Part shown: piece after piece, positions 1-6,189 of the stretch
Layout of the letters: each line of letters opens with the position of its first letter
Numbering within the stretch: the first letter of the stretch is position 1
Assembly (NCBI GenBank): GCA_015486895.1
Contig: WFQT01000236.1
Span: 1-10,352, forward strand
Reading direction: 5' to 3'
DNA length: 10,352 nucleotides
DNA from: Anaerolineae bacterium
GTDB lineage: Bacteria > Chloroflexota > Anaerolineae > JAADDB01
The notes under the pieces: model-generated
What the model saw: only the letters and a program-made list of their open reading frames with translations
The model's database searches: none
Told to the model about the DNA's origin: nothing
Translations under genes and position numbers: made by a program

Positions 1-7
1 CGTAGAC

Positions 8-14
8 ACCTCCT
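8..14 (-). promoter_or_regulatory. Ribosome binding site of the next atp gene (probably atpF), off the left edge
   Basis: Read on the minus strand, this is AGGAGGT, a near-perfect match to the 16S anti-Shine-Dalgarno sequence. Seven bases remain before the window ends, so the start codon should sit just outside. In ATP synthase operons ordered a-c-b the next gene after subunit c is atpF (subunit b). That identity is inferred from gene order only, since no coding sequence is visible. Confidence 0.7.
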
Positions 15-59
15 CGCCGTTATTAACGAGTTTTCACAATTCGGGACAGACGACGATCG

Positions 60-296
60 TTAACCGACGAACAAGAGTAGCAAGGCAACAACCAAGGCAT
101 AAATCGCCACAGCTTCGGCAAAAGCGATACCAACAATCATGTTCGTACGAATTTCGCCGGCAGCCTCCGGGTTACGTCCCATCGCCTGTACTGCGCCCAT
201 CACAACGAGCCCAATACCAATGCCAGGGCCAATAGCACCCAAACCGATTGCCAATCCAGCTCCCAGGAACTTAAGAAATTCAAGATTCAGACTCAT
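60..296 (-). CDS. atpE: ATP synthase F0 subunit c (proteolipid ring)
   Basis: This 78-residue protein forms the membrane c-ring that turns as ions pass through F0. It is a hairpin of two hydrophobic helices. The first carries a glycine-rich stretch (roughly residues 12-30, with GPGIGIG), then comes the polar loop RNPEAAG (41-47), which contacts the central stalk. The second helix holds the ion-binding carboxylate E61 in AFAEAVAIY. E61 is followed by alanine, not serine or threonine, and no glutamine is seen at the matching place in helix 1, so a proton-type rather than sodium-type ring is likely. Length is normal for the family. The ATG is preceded by AGGAGGA (306-312) at suitable spacing. 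It lies 49 bases after atpB in the same direction. Confidence 0.97.
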   Translation of the reverse strand: MSLNLEFLKFLGAGLAIGLGAIGPGIGIGLVVMGAVQAMGRNPEAAGEIRTNMIVGIAFAEAVAIYALVVALLLLFVG

Positions 297-345
297 GTGA
301 AACTTTCCTCCTTCAACAAATTATCAAATCATGACGTTTCTTGTT

Positions 346-1275
346 CTAAGAATCCGCTAACTCACCAGGCACGCTCTCGCTGCTTTCGCTACTTTCATCA
401 CCGTGGTGACTCACTGCCAAAACCAAGAAGATCAACGTGAGGACGGCAAATATAAATGCCTGAATAAAACCCACAAATACTTCTAACCCATAGAATGGCA
501 AAACTAAGAACAATGGGATCAAGAACGTCATCACAAAAAGCAAAACTGTGCCAGCGAAGAGATTGCCAAAGAGTCGGAAGGAGAACGAAATAATCTTAGC
601 AGTTTCGCTAATAATCTCCAACAGACCTACGAAGAAATTCAGAGGACTGGAAAAGTCGAAAAATCGCTTAAAATAACCAAATCCCAGCGTCCGGACACCG
701 GCAACCTGCGTATAAATGACCGAGATCAAAGCTAAGCCGATAGTCAAATTCAAGTCGGTGCTGGGCGTACGGGCAAAGGCTGCCAGTTGATAATGGCCCG
801 GCGCCGCTACCAAATTCTGCACGCCGAGAAATGACGAAACCGCATAACCATGGCCTTCGGATATTTTATGGATCACCCCAATGGTATCAACACCGGGAAG
901 AAGCTCCATCCAATTCGACACCAACACGAAAAGGAAAATGGACATGACCAAAGGGAAATATTTACGGGCATTTTCTTTGCCGGCAACGTCCTCGGCAAAG
1001 CCATAGGCACCGGCAACGATCATTTCCACGAAATTCTGTGCTCCCTGAGGAATCAGCGACATTCGCTTAGTACCCAACCAAACCACGAGGAAAATAAAGA
1101 AGTCTCCGATGAGAACGGCAATAAAACTGTTCACAATAGGCAAACCGCCAACACGGAAAACAACTTCAGGGACCATGGTAATTTCAGGAAGAGGAATTTT
1201 AATAATCAGGGCACTGAGCAGCATGAGGATCAAGATAACCACTGATATTAGTATAGTTTTCTTTCTACTTCCCAC
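346..1275 (-). CDS. atpB: ATP synthase F0 subunit a
   Basis: Subunit a is the stator channel that passes ions to and from the c-ring. I place the start at GTG 1275 (309 residues), because GAAGGAG lies eight bases upstream. A longer frame from TTG 1320 adds 15 polar residues but has no ribosome site. From GTG, the protein has an N-terminal helix at about residues 7-25 and several further membrane helices. The family's essential arginine is R234, in SFRLFGNLFAG, and a conserved glutamine is Q272, in GFIQAFIF. The protein ends in a short serine- and glutamate-rich tail (ESSESSES) after the last helix. It is the first gene of the visible operon, with atpE following. Function is certain; the start is likely but unproven. 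Confidence 0.95.
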   Translation of the reverse strand: MGSRKKTILISVVILILMLLSALIIKIPLPEITMVPEVVFRVGGLPIVNSFIAVLIGDFFIFLVVWLGTKRMSLIPQGAQNFVEMIVAGAYGFAEDVAGKENARKYFPLVMSIFLFVLVSNWMELLPGVDTIGVIHKISEGHGYAVSSFLGVQNLVAAPGHYQLAAFARTPSTDLNLTIGLALISVIYTQVAGVRTLGFGYFKRFFDFSSPLNFFVGLLEIISETAKIISFSFRLFGNLFAGTVLLFVMTFLIPLFLVLPFYGLEVFVGFIQAFIFAVLTLIFLVLAVSHHGDESSESSESVPGELADS

Positions 1276-1283
1276 TACACATT

Positions 1284-1290
1284 CTCCTTC
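1284..1290 (-). promoter_or_regulatory. Ribosome binding site that decides the atpB start
   Basis: On the minus strand this reads GAAGGAG, eight bases before GTG 1275. The upstream alternative, TTG 1320, is preceded by an AT-rich stretch (TGACTAAATTTA) with no Shine-Dalgarno match. The site would lie inside the coding region if the longer start were used. Confidence 0.75.
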
Positions 1291-1325
1291 ACAAGCATTC
1301 TCATTCTGTGATGAAGCCAATAAAT

Positions 1326-1508
1326 TTAGTCAGAAAGAGCAAAAGGTGGCTGCAAGAAATAGTAGTCCAGATGTAACATCAAAGCAATTATAATGATCGC
1401 ACCTATATCGAGCAAAAAAGAAATATCCTGATTACCCCGAACATTCGCTGTACAATATTTCTCACCTGAACAAAATGCAACGATCGTCCAGCCTACCCCG
1501 AGAATAAC
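1326..1508 (-). other. Start-less 60-codon frame in the atpI/atpZ position (possible remnant)
   Basis: On the minus strand, just upstream of atpB, a frame of 60 codons runs from a TGA at 1509-1511 to a TAA at 1326-1328. It begins VILGVGWTIVAF and has a hydrophobic stretch (FLLDIGAIIIIALML) near residues 31-45. A GVGW-type start followed by hydrophobic segments recalls the small AtpI/AtpZ proteins usually encoded here. There is no ATG, GTG or TTG near its beginning, no ribosome site, and the atp promoter candidate lies inside it. It may be a decayed atpI or chance. I would not annotate it as a working gene. Confidence 0.2.
1387..1415 (-). promoter_or_regulatory. Candidate sigma-70 promoter of the atp operon
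   Basis: On the minus strand there is a perfect -10 hexamer TATAAT (1387-1392) and a weak -35 TTGCTC (1410-1415), separated by 17 bases. Transcription would begin near 1380, giving a leader of about 105 bases before atpB. The -10 is strong but the -35 matches consensus at only three of six positions, so this is a sequence-based prediction. Confidence 0.5.
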
Positions 1509-1579
1509 TCACGGATGATACAGGTTGTACAGACTTTTAATCGCCGGTTCGGTATCTTCTCAATTTTTCAATATCCTGA

Positions 1580-1634
1580 GTAGGGACAGGTCTTGTACCT
1601 GCCCAGATAGGCGACCACAATGGTTCACCCCTAC
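1580..1634. repeat. Double-hairpin intergenic repeat, copy 1
   Basis: This 55-base element is bounded by short inverted ends, GTAGGG (1580-1585) and CCCTAC (1629-1634). Inside are two hairpins. The first pairs 1583-1591 with 1597-1604 (eight pairs with A1586 bulged, loop CTTGT). The second pairs GGCGACC (1610-1616) imperfectly with GGTTCACC (1622-1629). It resembles short palindromic repeats I have seen scattered in Chloroflexota genomes, but that is recollection, not a search. It sits between the divergent atp and nitrilase promoters and overlaps neither. The rest of 1276-1746 holds only the promoters, ribosome sites and the remnant frame listed separately. Confidence 0.55.
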
Positions 1635-1683
1635 TTTTTAAACAGATACCACCACGCCTTGGTTCACATTCCCCAGCAGTCGG

Positions 1684-1712
1684 CTTGCGCGACTCACTTT
1701 AAAAAGTATAAT
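1684..1712 (+). promoter_or_regulatory. Candidate promoter of the nitrilase gene (and perhaps lon)
   Basis: A perfect -10 hexamer TATAAT lies at 1707-1712. A weak -35-like TTGCGC lies at 1685-1690 (16-base spacer), or CTTGCG one base earlier with 17. Transcription would start near 1719, about 28 bases before TTG 1747. The in-frame ATG at 1711 is part of the -10 box itself, so it would not be in the message made from this promoter. Confidence 0.55.
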
Positions 1713-1734
1713 GAAGCCATCATACAACCTAAGC

Positions 1735-1740
1735 GGAGGA
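1735..1740 (+). promoter_or_regulatory. Ribosome binding site that decides the nitrilase start
   Basis: GGAGGA lies six bases before TTG 1747. No comparable site precedes ATG 1711. Together with the -10 box overlapping that ATG, this points to the TTG as the true start. Confidence 0.8.
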
Positions 1741-1746
1741 AAAACA

Positions 1747-2613
1747 TTGCAGATCCAAATCGGATTAGCTCAGATCGCCCCTCACCTCGGCGATGTGGAG
1801 GCAAACCTATCTTTACATTTACGCTGGATAGAAGAAGCAACTGCAGCCGGCACACAATTGCTCATCTTCCCGGAGCTATCCCTGACCGGCTACACCTTGC
1901 GCGATTTAGTACCAACGGTCGCCATCCAGTTGCACGACCAAAAAAACAGATACCTGACCGCTTTGGCCCAGGCTTCCGCCGAGAACAACCTGGACGTGAT
2001 CTTCAGCTGCGTAGAGGAAGACCAACGACACCGTTTCTACATCGCAGCGGTTTACCTGCATCAGGGCAATATACTACATGTTCATCGCAAAGTCTACCTA
2101 CCTACCTATACCTTGTTCGACGAAGGGCGTTTCTTAGCCGCAGGCGACCGTTTTCGGACCTTCGAGGCTCCATTTGGCCGGGCTGGCGTGTTAATCTGCG
2201 AAGACTTCTGGCATGCCAGCTCCCCATACCTACTCTGGTTAGACGGAGCAGACATTTCTATCCACCTGTCTGCCAGCCCCGGCCGGGGGCTAAGCCATCA
2301 GAAAGCGTTAGACAGCACTCATTTCGTAGAGAATGTCAATCAGGCTTATGCTTCTCTTTTCACTAACTACGTCATCCACTGCAACCGCGTGGGCATGGAA
2401 GACGGGCTCAATTTCTGGGGAGGCTCTGCTGTCTACGCGCCCGACGGCGAAGTGATAGCACAGGCACCCTATTTCGAGGAAACCTTGTTACAAGCTACCA
2501 TTGACATAGCTCAACTGCGCCGTGTGCGGCAGCGCTTACCTTTGCTACGCGATGAGAAATGGTATTTAACCCTGCGAGAGTTACAGCGTATTGAAAATCT
2601 GCATAGCCAATAA
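1747..2613 (+). CDS. Carbon-nitrogen hydrolase (nitrilase superfamily amidase)
   Basis: The 288-residue product belongs to the nitrilase superfamily, cytoplasmic enzymes that split amide-type C-N bonds through a Glu-Lys-Cys triad. All three are visible, numbered from TTG 1747: E43 in IFPELSLTGY, K115 in HRKVYLPTYTLFDEGR and C151 in GVLICEDFW. The protein starts MQIQIGLAQIAPHLGD, a typical first strand. Length fits a single-domain member. The FPELSLTGY, LPTY and CEDFWH signatures resemble the glutaminase domain of glutamine-dependent NAD+ synthetases, but there is no synthetase domain. The substrate is unknown; a free-standing amidase or ammonia-releasing glutaminase is possible. An in-frame ATG at 1711 would add 12 residues but lies in the -10 box. 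Lon follows after 150 bases in the same direction. Confidence 0.9.
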   Translation: MQIQIGLAQIAPHLGDVEANLSLHLRWIEEATAAGTQLLIFPELSLTGYTLRDLVPTVAIQLHDQKNRYLTALAQASAENNLDVIFSCVEEDQRHRFYIAAVYLHQGNILHVHRKVYLPTYTLFDEGRFLAAGDRFRTFEAPFGRAGVLICEDFWHASSPYLLWLDGADISIHLSASPGRGLSHQKALDSTHFVENVNQAYASLFTNYVIHCNRVGMEDGLNFWGGSAVYAPDGEVIAQAPYFEETLLQATIDIAQLRRVRQRLPLLRDEKWYLTLRELQRIENLHSQ

Positions 2614-2763
2614 TTTGCTCCCCCGAGCCAAGACTACAGCAGGCGGCAAAGATTACAGTTCGCCCGCCACGCAGCGCCGGCCAAGCAAACAGATATCGAG
2701 ACGACACATGCTGACCAATGGCAGCAAACCAAACACCAGTTATCGTTTCAACAGGAGGTCACC
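2614..2763 (+). other. Nitrilase-lon spacer
   Basis: This 150-base spacer ends in the lon ribosome site. I see no clear promoter, no CIRCE-type heat-shock operator and no terminator hairpin with a T-run, so read-through from the nitrilase promoter into lon is plausible. The short frames crossing it look like chance: their products are rich in Arg, Ser and Pro and they lack ribosome sites. Confidence 0.5.
2753..2759 (+). promoter_or_regulatory. Ribosome binding site of lon, supporting a GTG start
   Basis: AGGAGGT sits five bases (counted from its GG) before GTG 2764. No ATG lies nearby in frame: the next in-frame methionine codon falls well inside the conserved LON domain. Confidence 0.85.
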
Positions 2764-5178
2764 GTGTTCCCCTGGCTAAACTTAGACGAAAATGAAGAAA
2801 TCCACTACCCGGAAGAATTAGCGATATTGCCCCTGCGCAACATCATTGCTTTCCCCTTCACAGTGATGCCTTTATCGGTAGGAATTCCCCGCTCCATGAA
2901 ACTTATTGACGAAGCCATGGAAGGGGAGCAAATCATCGGCTTAGTGGGCATGAAAGATCCATCCATTGAGGAGCCAGGACCGGAAGAGATTTATAGCGTC
3001 GGCACAATCGCGCGGGTGCACAAAGTTATGCGCGCCCCAGACGATACTTTACAGGTCATCATCCAGGGTCTGGAGCGTTTCCGCATCGACTATTGGACCG
3101 CCACCGAACCCTATTTGAAAGCTAAGACCATCGTGGCCCCAGACAGACTACCGGAACCGAGCAGTGAATTGGAAGCCCTGCGGCAAGTTCTATTAGAGCA
3201 AACTAGCCGGCTACTGGAGCTAATGTCTAATGCTCCGGAAGGGCTTAACGAGTTCTTAGGCCAAATTGATGATCTGCGCACTTTCTTCTACCTCATCGCT
3301 TCTAACGTCCGCCTGGAAATGAAAGAAGCACAACAACTGCTGGAAGAGGATGATTTCAGCAAAAAGCTGCACCACTTAGGAGTTATTTTGACTCAGCGCA
3401 TCGAAGTGCTGGAAATCGGTCAAAAAATCCAGGAGGAAGCGCGGCAAGAATTAGAACAGGCCCAAAAAGAATTTTACCTGCGCCAGCAGATGAAAGCAAT
3501 CCGGAAAGAACTCGGTGAAGAAACCGAGGCCGAGGATGAAACCAAAGAGTACCGGCAGAAAATCGAAGCCGCCGGCATGTCGGAAGAAGCAAAAAAGGAA
3601 GCACTACGGGAACTCAAACGGCTGCAACAGATGCCGCCGCAAGCCGCAGAGTATTCCGTTATCAAAACTTACTTAGACTGGCTGATGGAACTGCCGTGGA
3701 GCAACTTGAGCGAGGACAACCTTGACATCGAGCATGCCCGGCAGGTTCTGGACCAGGACCACTACGACCTGGAAAAGGTGAAAGAGCGCATCTTAGAGTA
3801 TTTAGCCGTACGAAAGCTGGTACACGAACGGCGCTTAGAGATGCCGGAGGAAGAAAAGGACAGCACCGCCGAAGCCCAAGGCACTATTTTGTGCTTTGTT
3901 GGACCTCCAGGGGTGGGCAAAACCAGCTTAGGACGCTCCATCGCCCGCGCCTTGGGGCGCAAGTTCACCCACATGAGTTTAGGTGGCATGCGAGACGAAG
4001 CGGAAATTCGGGGCCACCGACGAACGTACATCGGCGCCATGCCCGGCCGCATTATTCAGGCCATCAAGCGGACCAGCACCCGCAATCCAGTATTCATGTT
4101 AGACGAAATCGACAAAATAGGCATGGACTGGCGCGGCGATCCCAGCTCCGCCCTGCTGGAAGTATTAGACCCCCAGCAAAACCACGCGTTTCGCGATTAT
4201 TACTTGGACGTAGACTTTGACTTGAGCCAGGTGATTTTCATCACCACGGCCAATATATTAGAAACAATTCCGGATCCGCTGCGGGACCGAATGGAAATTT
4301 TGACGTTAGATGGCTATACCGAGGAAGAAAAACTCGCCATTGCCCAGAATTACTTAGTGCCCCGGCAAAGCCAGGCTAACGGCTTACGCCACGACGAAAT
4401 CGAATTCAGCGAGGATGGGCTGCGCACTATCATCCGTGAGTATACCCGGGAGGCGGGGGTCCGCAATTTAGAACGTGAAATCGGCAGTGTTTGTCGCAAA
4501 ATCGCCGTACAGGTCGCTGCGGGGAAACAGGAGCACATAGCCATTATCGACGGAGATAGAGTACAAGAGCTATTGGGCAAGCCGCACTTTTTCTATGACG
4601 CCGCCGAGAGGGTGGAAATCCCCGGCGTCGCCACAGGCTTAGCCTGGACTCCCTTCGGCGGTGATATTCTCTTCATCGAGGCTACATCCATGAGTGGCAA
4701 AGGGGATCTGGTACTCACCGGCCAGTTAGGGGACGTAATGAAAGAATCTGGCCGGATCGCCTTAAGCTACGTGCACTCACGAGCACCCAGCCTGAACATC
4801 AACGACGATATTTTCGCCCGCAAGGACATCCATGTGCATATTCCTGCCGGTGCTATCCCCAAGGACGGGCCATCGGCGGGCGTCACTATGGTCACAGCTA
4901 TTGTCAGCCTGCTCACTGGCCGGCCGGTGCAACCGAACCTGGGAATGACGGGGGAAATCACGCTACGAGGTAAGATTCTACCAGTGGGTGGCGTAAAACA
5001 AAAAGTGTTAGCCGCTCACCGAGCAGGACTGAAACGAATTATCCTGCCTAAACGCAACGAGATGGACTTAGAAGAACTGCCGGAAGAAGTGCGTCAGGAA
5101 ATGCAATTCGACCTCGTAGAAACCATTGACGAGGCGCTGGAACTGGCATTGCAGGAACAAGAAACAGCCGCGTCCTAA
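2764..5178 (+). CDS. lon: ATP-dependent protease Lon (LonA type)
   Basis: This 804-residue cytoplasmic AAA+ protease degrades misfolded and short-lived regulatory proteins. The order is standard: N-terminal LON substrate-binding domain (about residues 15-210, starting EELAILPLRNIIAFP), a charged helical segment (about 215-300, rich in Glu, Lys and Gln, with the conserved FYLRQQMKAIRKELGE), the AAA+ module, and the C-terminal protease domain. Walker A is GPPGVGKT (380-387) and Walker B is VFMLDE (443-448). The catalytic dyad is S704, in KDGPSAG, and K747, in GGVKQK. Their 43-residue spacing matches E. coli Lon (S679/K722). Length is close to the usual 780-820 and the protein looks intact. The GTG start is set by AGGAGGT. 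No heat-shock operator is seen upstream. Its end converges on a minus-strand membrane-protein gene. Confidence 0.98.
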   Translation: MFPWLNLDENEEIHYPEELAILPLRNIIAFPFTVMPLSVGIPRSMKLIDEAMEGEQIIGLVGMKDPSIEEPGPEEIYSVGTIARVHKVMRAPDDTLQVIIQGLERFRIDYWTATEPYLKAKTIVAPDRLPEPSSELEALRQVLLEQTSRLLELMSNAPEGLNEFLGQIDDLRTFFYLIASNVRLEMKEAQQLLEEDDFSKKLHHLGVILTQRIEVLEIGQKIQEEARQELEQAQKEFYLRQQMKAIRKELGEETEAEDETKEYRQKIEAAGMSEEAKKEALRELKRLQQMPPQAAEYSVIKTYLDWLMELPWSNLSEDNLDIEHARQVLDQDHYDLEKVKERILEYLAVRKLVHERRLEMPEEEKDSTAEAQGTILCFVGPPGVGKTSLGRSIARALGRKFTHMSLGGMRDEAEIRGHRRTYIGAMPGRIIQAIKRTSTRNPVFMLDEIDKIGMDWRGDPSSALLEVLDPQQNHAFRDYYLDVDFDLSQVIFITTANILETIPDPLRDRMEILTLDGYTEEEKLAIAQNYLVPRQSQANGLRHDEIEFSEDGLRTIIREYTREAGVRNLEREIGSVCRKIAVQVAAGKQEHIAIIDGDRVQELLGKPHFFYDAAERVEIPGVATGLAWTPFGGDILFIEATSMSGKGDLVLTGQLGDVMKESGRIALSYVHSRAPSLNINDDIFARKDIHVHIPAGAIPKDGPSAGVTMVTAIVSLLTGRPVQPNLGMTGEITLRGKILPVGGVKQKVLAAHRAGLKRIILPKRNEMDLEELPEEVRQEMQFDLVETIDEALELALQEQETAAS

Positions 5179-5302
5179 ACTGGACAAGACCGCCCAACGA
5201 TGAAGTCACCGGATCAGCAAGCGATTTTGGGTGAACCCGGCTATGCCCGATAAGATCAGGTGCTGTTCTGGAAAATAATCTCTTGCGGGCTAAAACGAGA
5301 CA

Positions 5303-5320
5303 CAATTTCTCTAGAAATTG
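5303..5320. other. Short AT-rich hairpin in the lon / membrane-protein convergent spacer
   Basis: CAATTTC (5303-5309) and GAAATTG (5314-5320) form a perfect seven-base stem with the loop TCTA. It lies in the 194-base spacer (5179-5372) between two converging genes, where terminators are expected. No strong T-run follows on either strand, so it is at best a weak terminator. I see nothing else in this spacer. Confidence 0.3.
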
Positions 5321-5372
5321 GCAGATAGCGTTTAGAATCGCTGCGAACACACTGCAGTATCTGACAGCCAGA

Positions 5373-5993
5373 CTACAGCTTATCCAAATGTCGCTTACGA
5401 TAGCGTGCCCCTAAGTCATACAGGAATTGTACCAACCAGACAATGATCCATATCCCCCACCACACACCGGCAAGAGGTAAAAAAATGGCAAGCCAGCGTC
5501 CGCTATCGTAGTAAAAGAATGAATCTTCCGGCACGACAACCCAACGGCCCTTTACCTCTTTAACATGGTAAGTTGCCCGAGTCATCTTTTTCTCGTCAAA
5601 AAAAAGATAGTGGTAGTAGTGCGCTCTGTCAATTTCCAAAAGCATCACGAATGAAATGTTAGGGTTAGCCTGCAAGGAAGGAGACGGGTGGCGCAAGCCG
5701 GTCAGCTCGGCATACAACTTATTGTCACCATTTTGTAAAGCTTCTTGCAATGCCTGAACAACCACCCCGGGCGAAACATAACGCTGCTGGTACACTTCCG
5801 TGAAATAGACAGTATCGTAACGTGTCATGCCGGAAACAGACATCACAATCGCAAATAAAGCTGCACCCACCACCGGCAATAGGGCAATACCTACCACTCG
5901 CAGCCAGCGTAGAGGTCGTATCACCTTCAATTTAATATCCCCTCTTCTATCCACCTGATAGTTTTGCAGACGGGCAAACGATGGAGCGATCAT
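5373..5993 (-). CDS. Uncharacterised membrane protein with two helices and an outside domain
   Basis: I do not recognise a named family. From ATG 5993 the product has 206 residues: a basic N-terminus, helix 1 (about 33-53), a soluble stretch of some 110 residues, helix 2 (about 167-192), and a basic C-terminal tail (RYRKRHLDKL). The positive charges flanking both helices suggest that both ends are inside and the middle domain outside. That domain begins with a helix-like segment (VVQALQEALQNGD) and ends in strand-like aromatic stretches (KGRWVVVPEDSFFYYD), which could be an NTF2-like fold; this is a guess from pattern only. The start is unsure. ATG 5993 has only GAGG 13 bases away, while TTG 5930 has GAGGGG (5939-5944) at eight bases and would give 185 residues. 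It lies 196 bases after dppF on the same strand. Confidence 0.75.
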   Translation of the reverse strand: MIAPSFARLQNYQVDRRGDIKLKVIRPLRWLRVVGIALLPVVGAALFAIVMSVSGMTRYDTVYFTEVYQQRYVSPGVVVQALQEALQNGDNKLYAELTGLRHPSPSLQANPNISFVMLLEIDRAHYYHYLFFDEKKMTRATYHVKEVKGRWVVVPEDSFFYYDSGRWLAIFLPLAGVWWGIWIIVWLVQFLYDLGARYRKRHLDKL

Positions 5994-6020
5994 ATTTGTT
6001 TTTCAGCCTCACCCACCCCC

Positions 6021-6090
6021 CTGCCGGCACAGGTTGGAAGCCTGTCGCCGGCAGGCGACCTTGCAAGCGTTGCTGCAACTTCCAGTCGCC
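6021..6090. repeat. Double-hairpin intergenic repeat, copy 2
   Basis: Two adjacent hairpins occupy most of the centre of the 196-base gap between dppF and the next gene. The first pairs 6021-6033 (CTGCCGGCACAGG) with 6041-6054, thirteen pairs with C6046 bulged and loop TTGGAAG. The second pairs GGCGAC (6054-6059) with GTCGCC (6085-6090) and contains an inner stem, TTGCAAGC (6061-6068) with GCTGCAA (6072-6078). There is no T-run, so a classic terminator is unlikely. It may be a REP-like mobile repeat, or it may stabilise the upstream operon's message. Copy 1 at 1580-1634 shares the layout. Confidence 0.6.
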
Positions 6091-6189
6091 AGAAACCGCT
6101 GCCACCTTAACGAAAACGCCCTCCGGCGGCTGCTTCTAAGTACAGACTCTGTAGGCAATGCAGCACGAGGTCATATGAAATAGGAAGCC

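Noticed and set aside
850..1245. Plus-strand frame of 131 codons opposite atpB
   Set aside because: It is antisense to a conserved gene, and its composition (many Asn, His and Gln) is what the complement of membrane-protein codons gives. No ribosome site is present.
1580..1634. Double hairpin considered as a bidirectional terminator or a riboswitch
   Set aside because: It lies upstream of both divergent genes and outside both predicted transcripts, so it cannot act as a leader or terminator for either of them.
1620..2366. Long plus-strand frame of 248 codons overlapping the nitrilase gene
   Set aside because: It is out of frame with a gene that has a clear Glu-Lys-Cys triad. Its product is Arg/Pro/Ser-rich without recognisable motifs, its ATG lies in the repeat element, and it has no ribosome site.
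2591..2779. Possible small gene between the nitrilase and lon
   Set aside because: It overlaps both the nitrilase end and the lon start, has no good ribosome site, and its product looks random and basic.
5352..5378. Imperfect inverted repeat over the stop codon of the membrane-protein gene, considered as a terminator
   Set aside because: The stem has mismatches and no T-run follows on the minus strand, so it does not meet the pattern of an intrinsic terminator.
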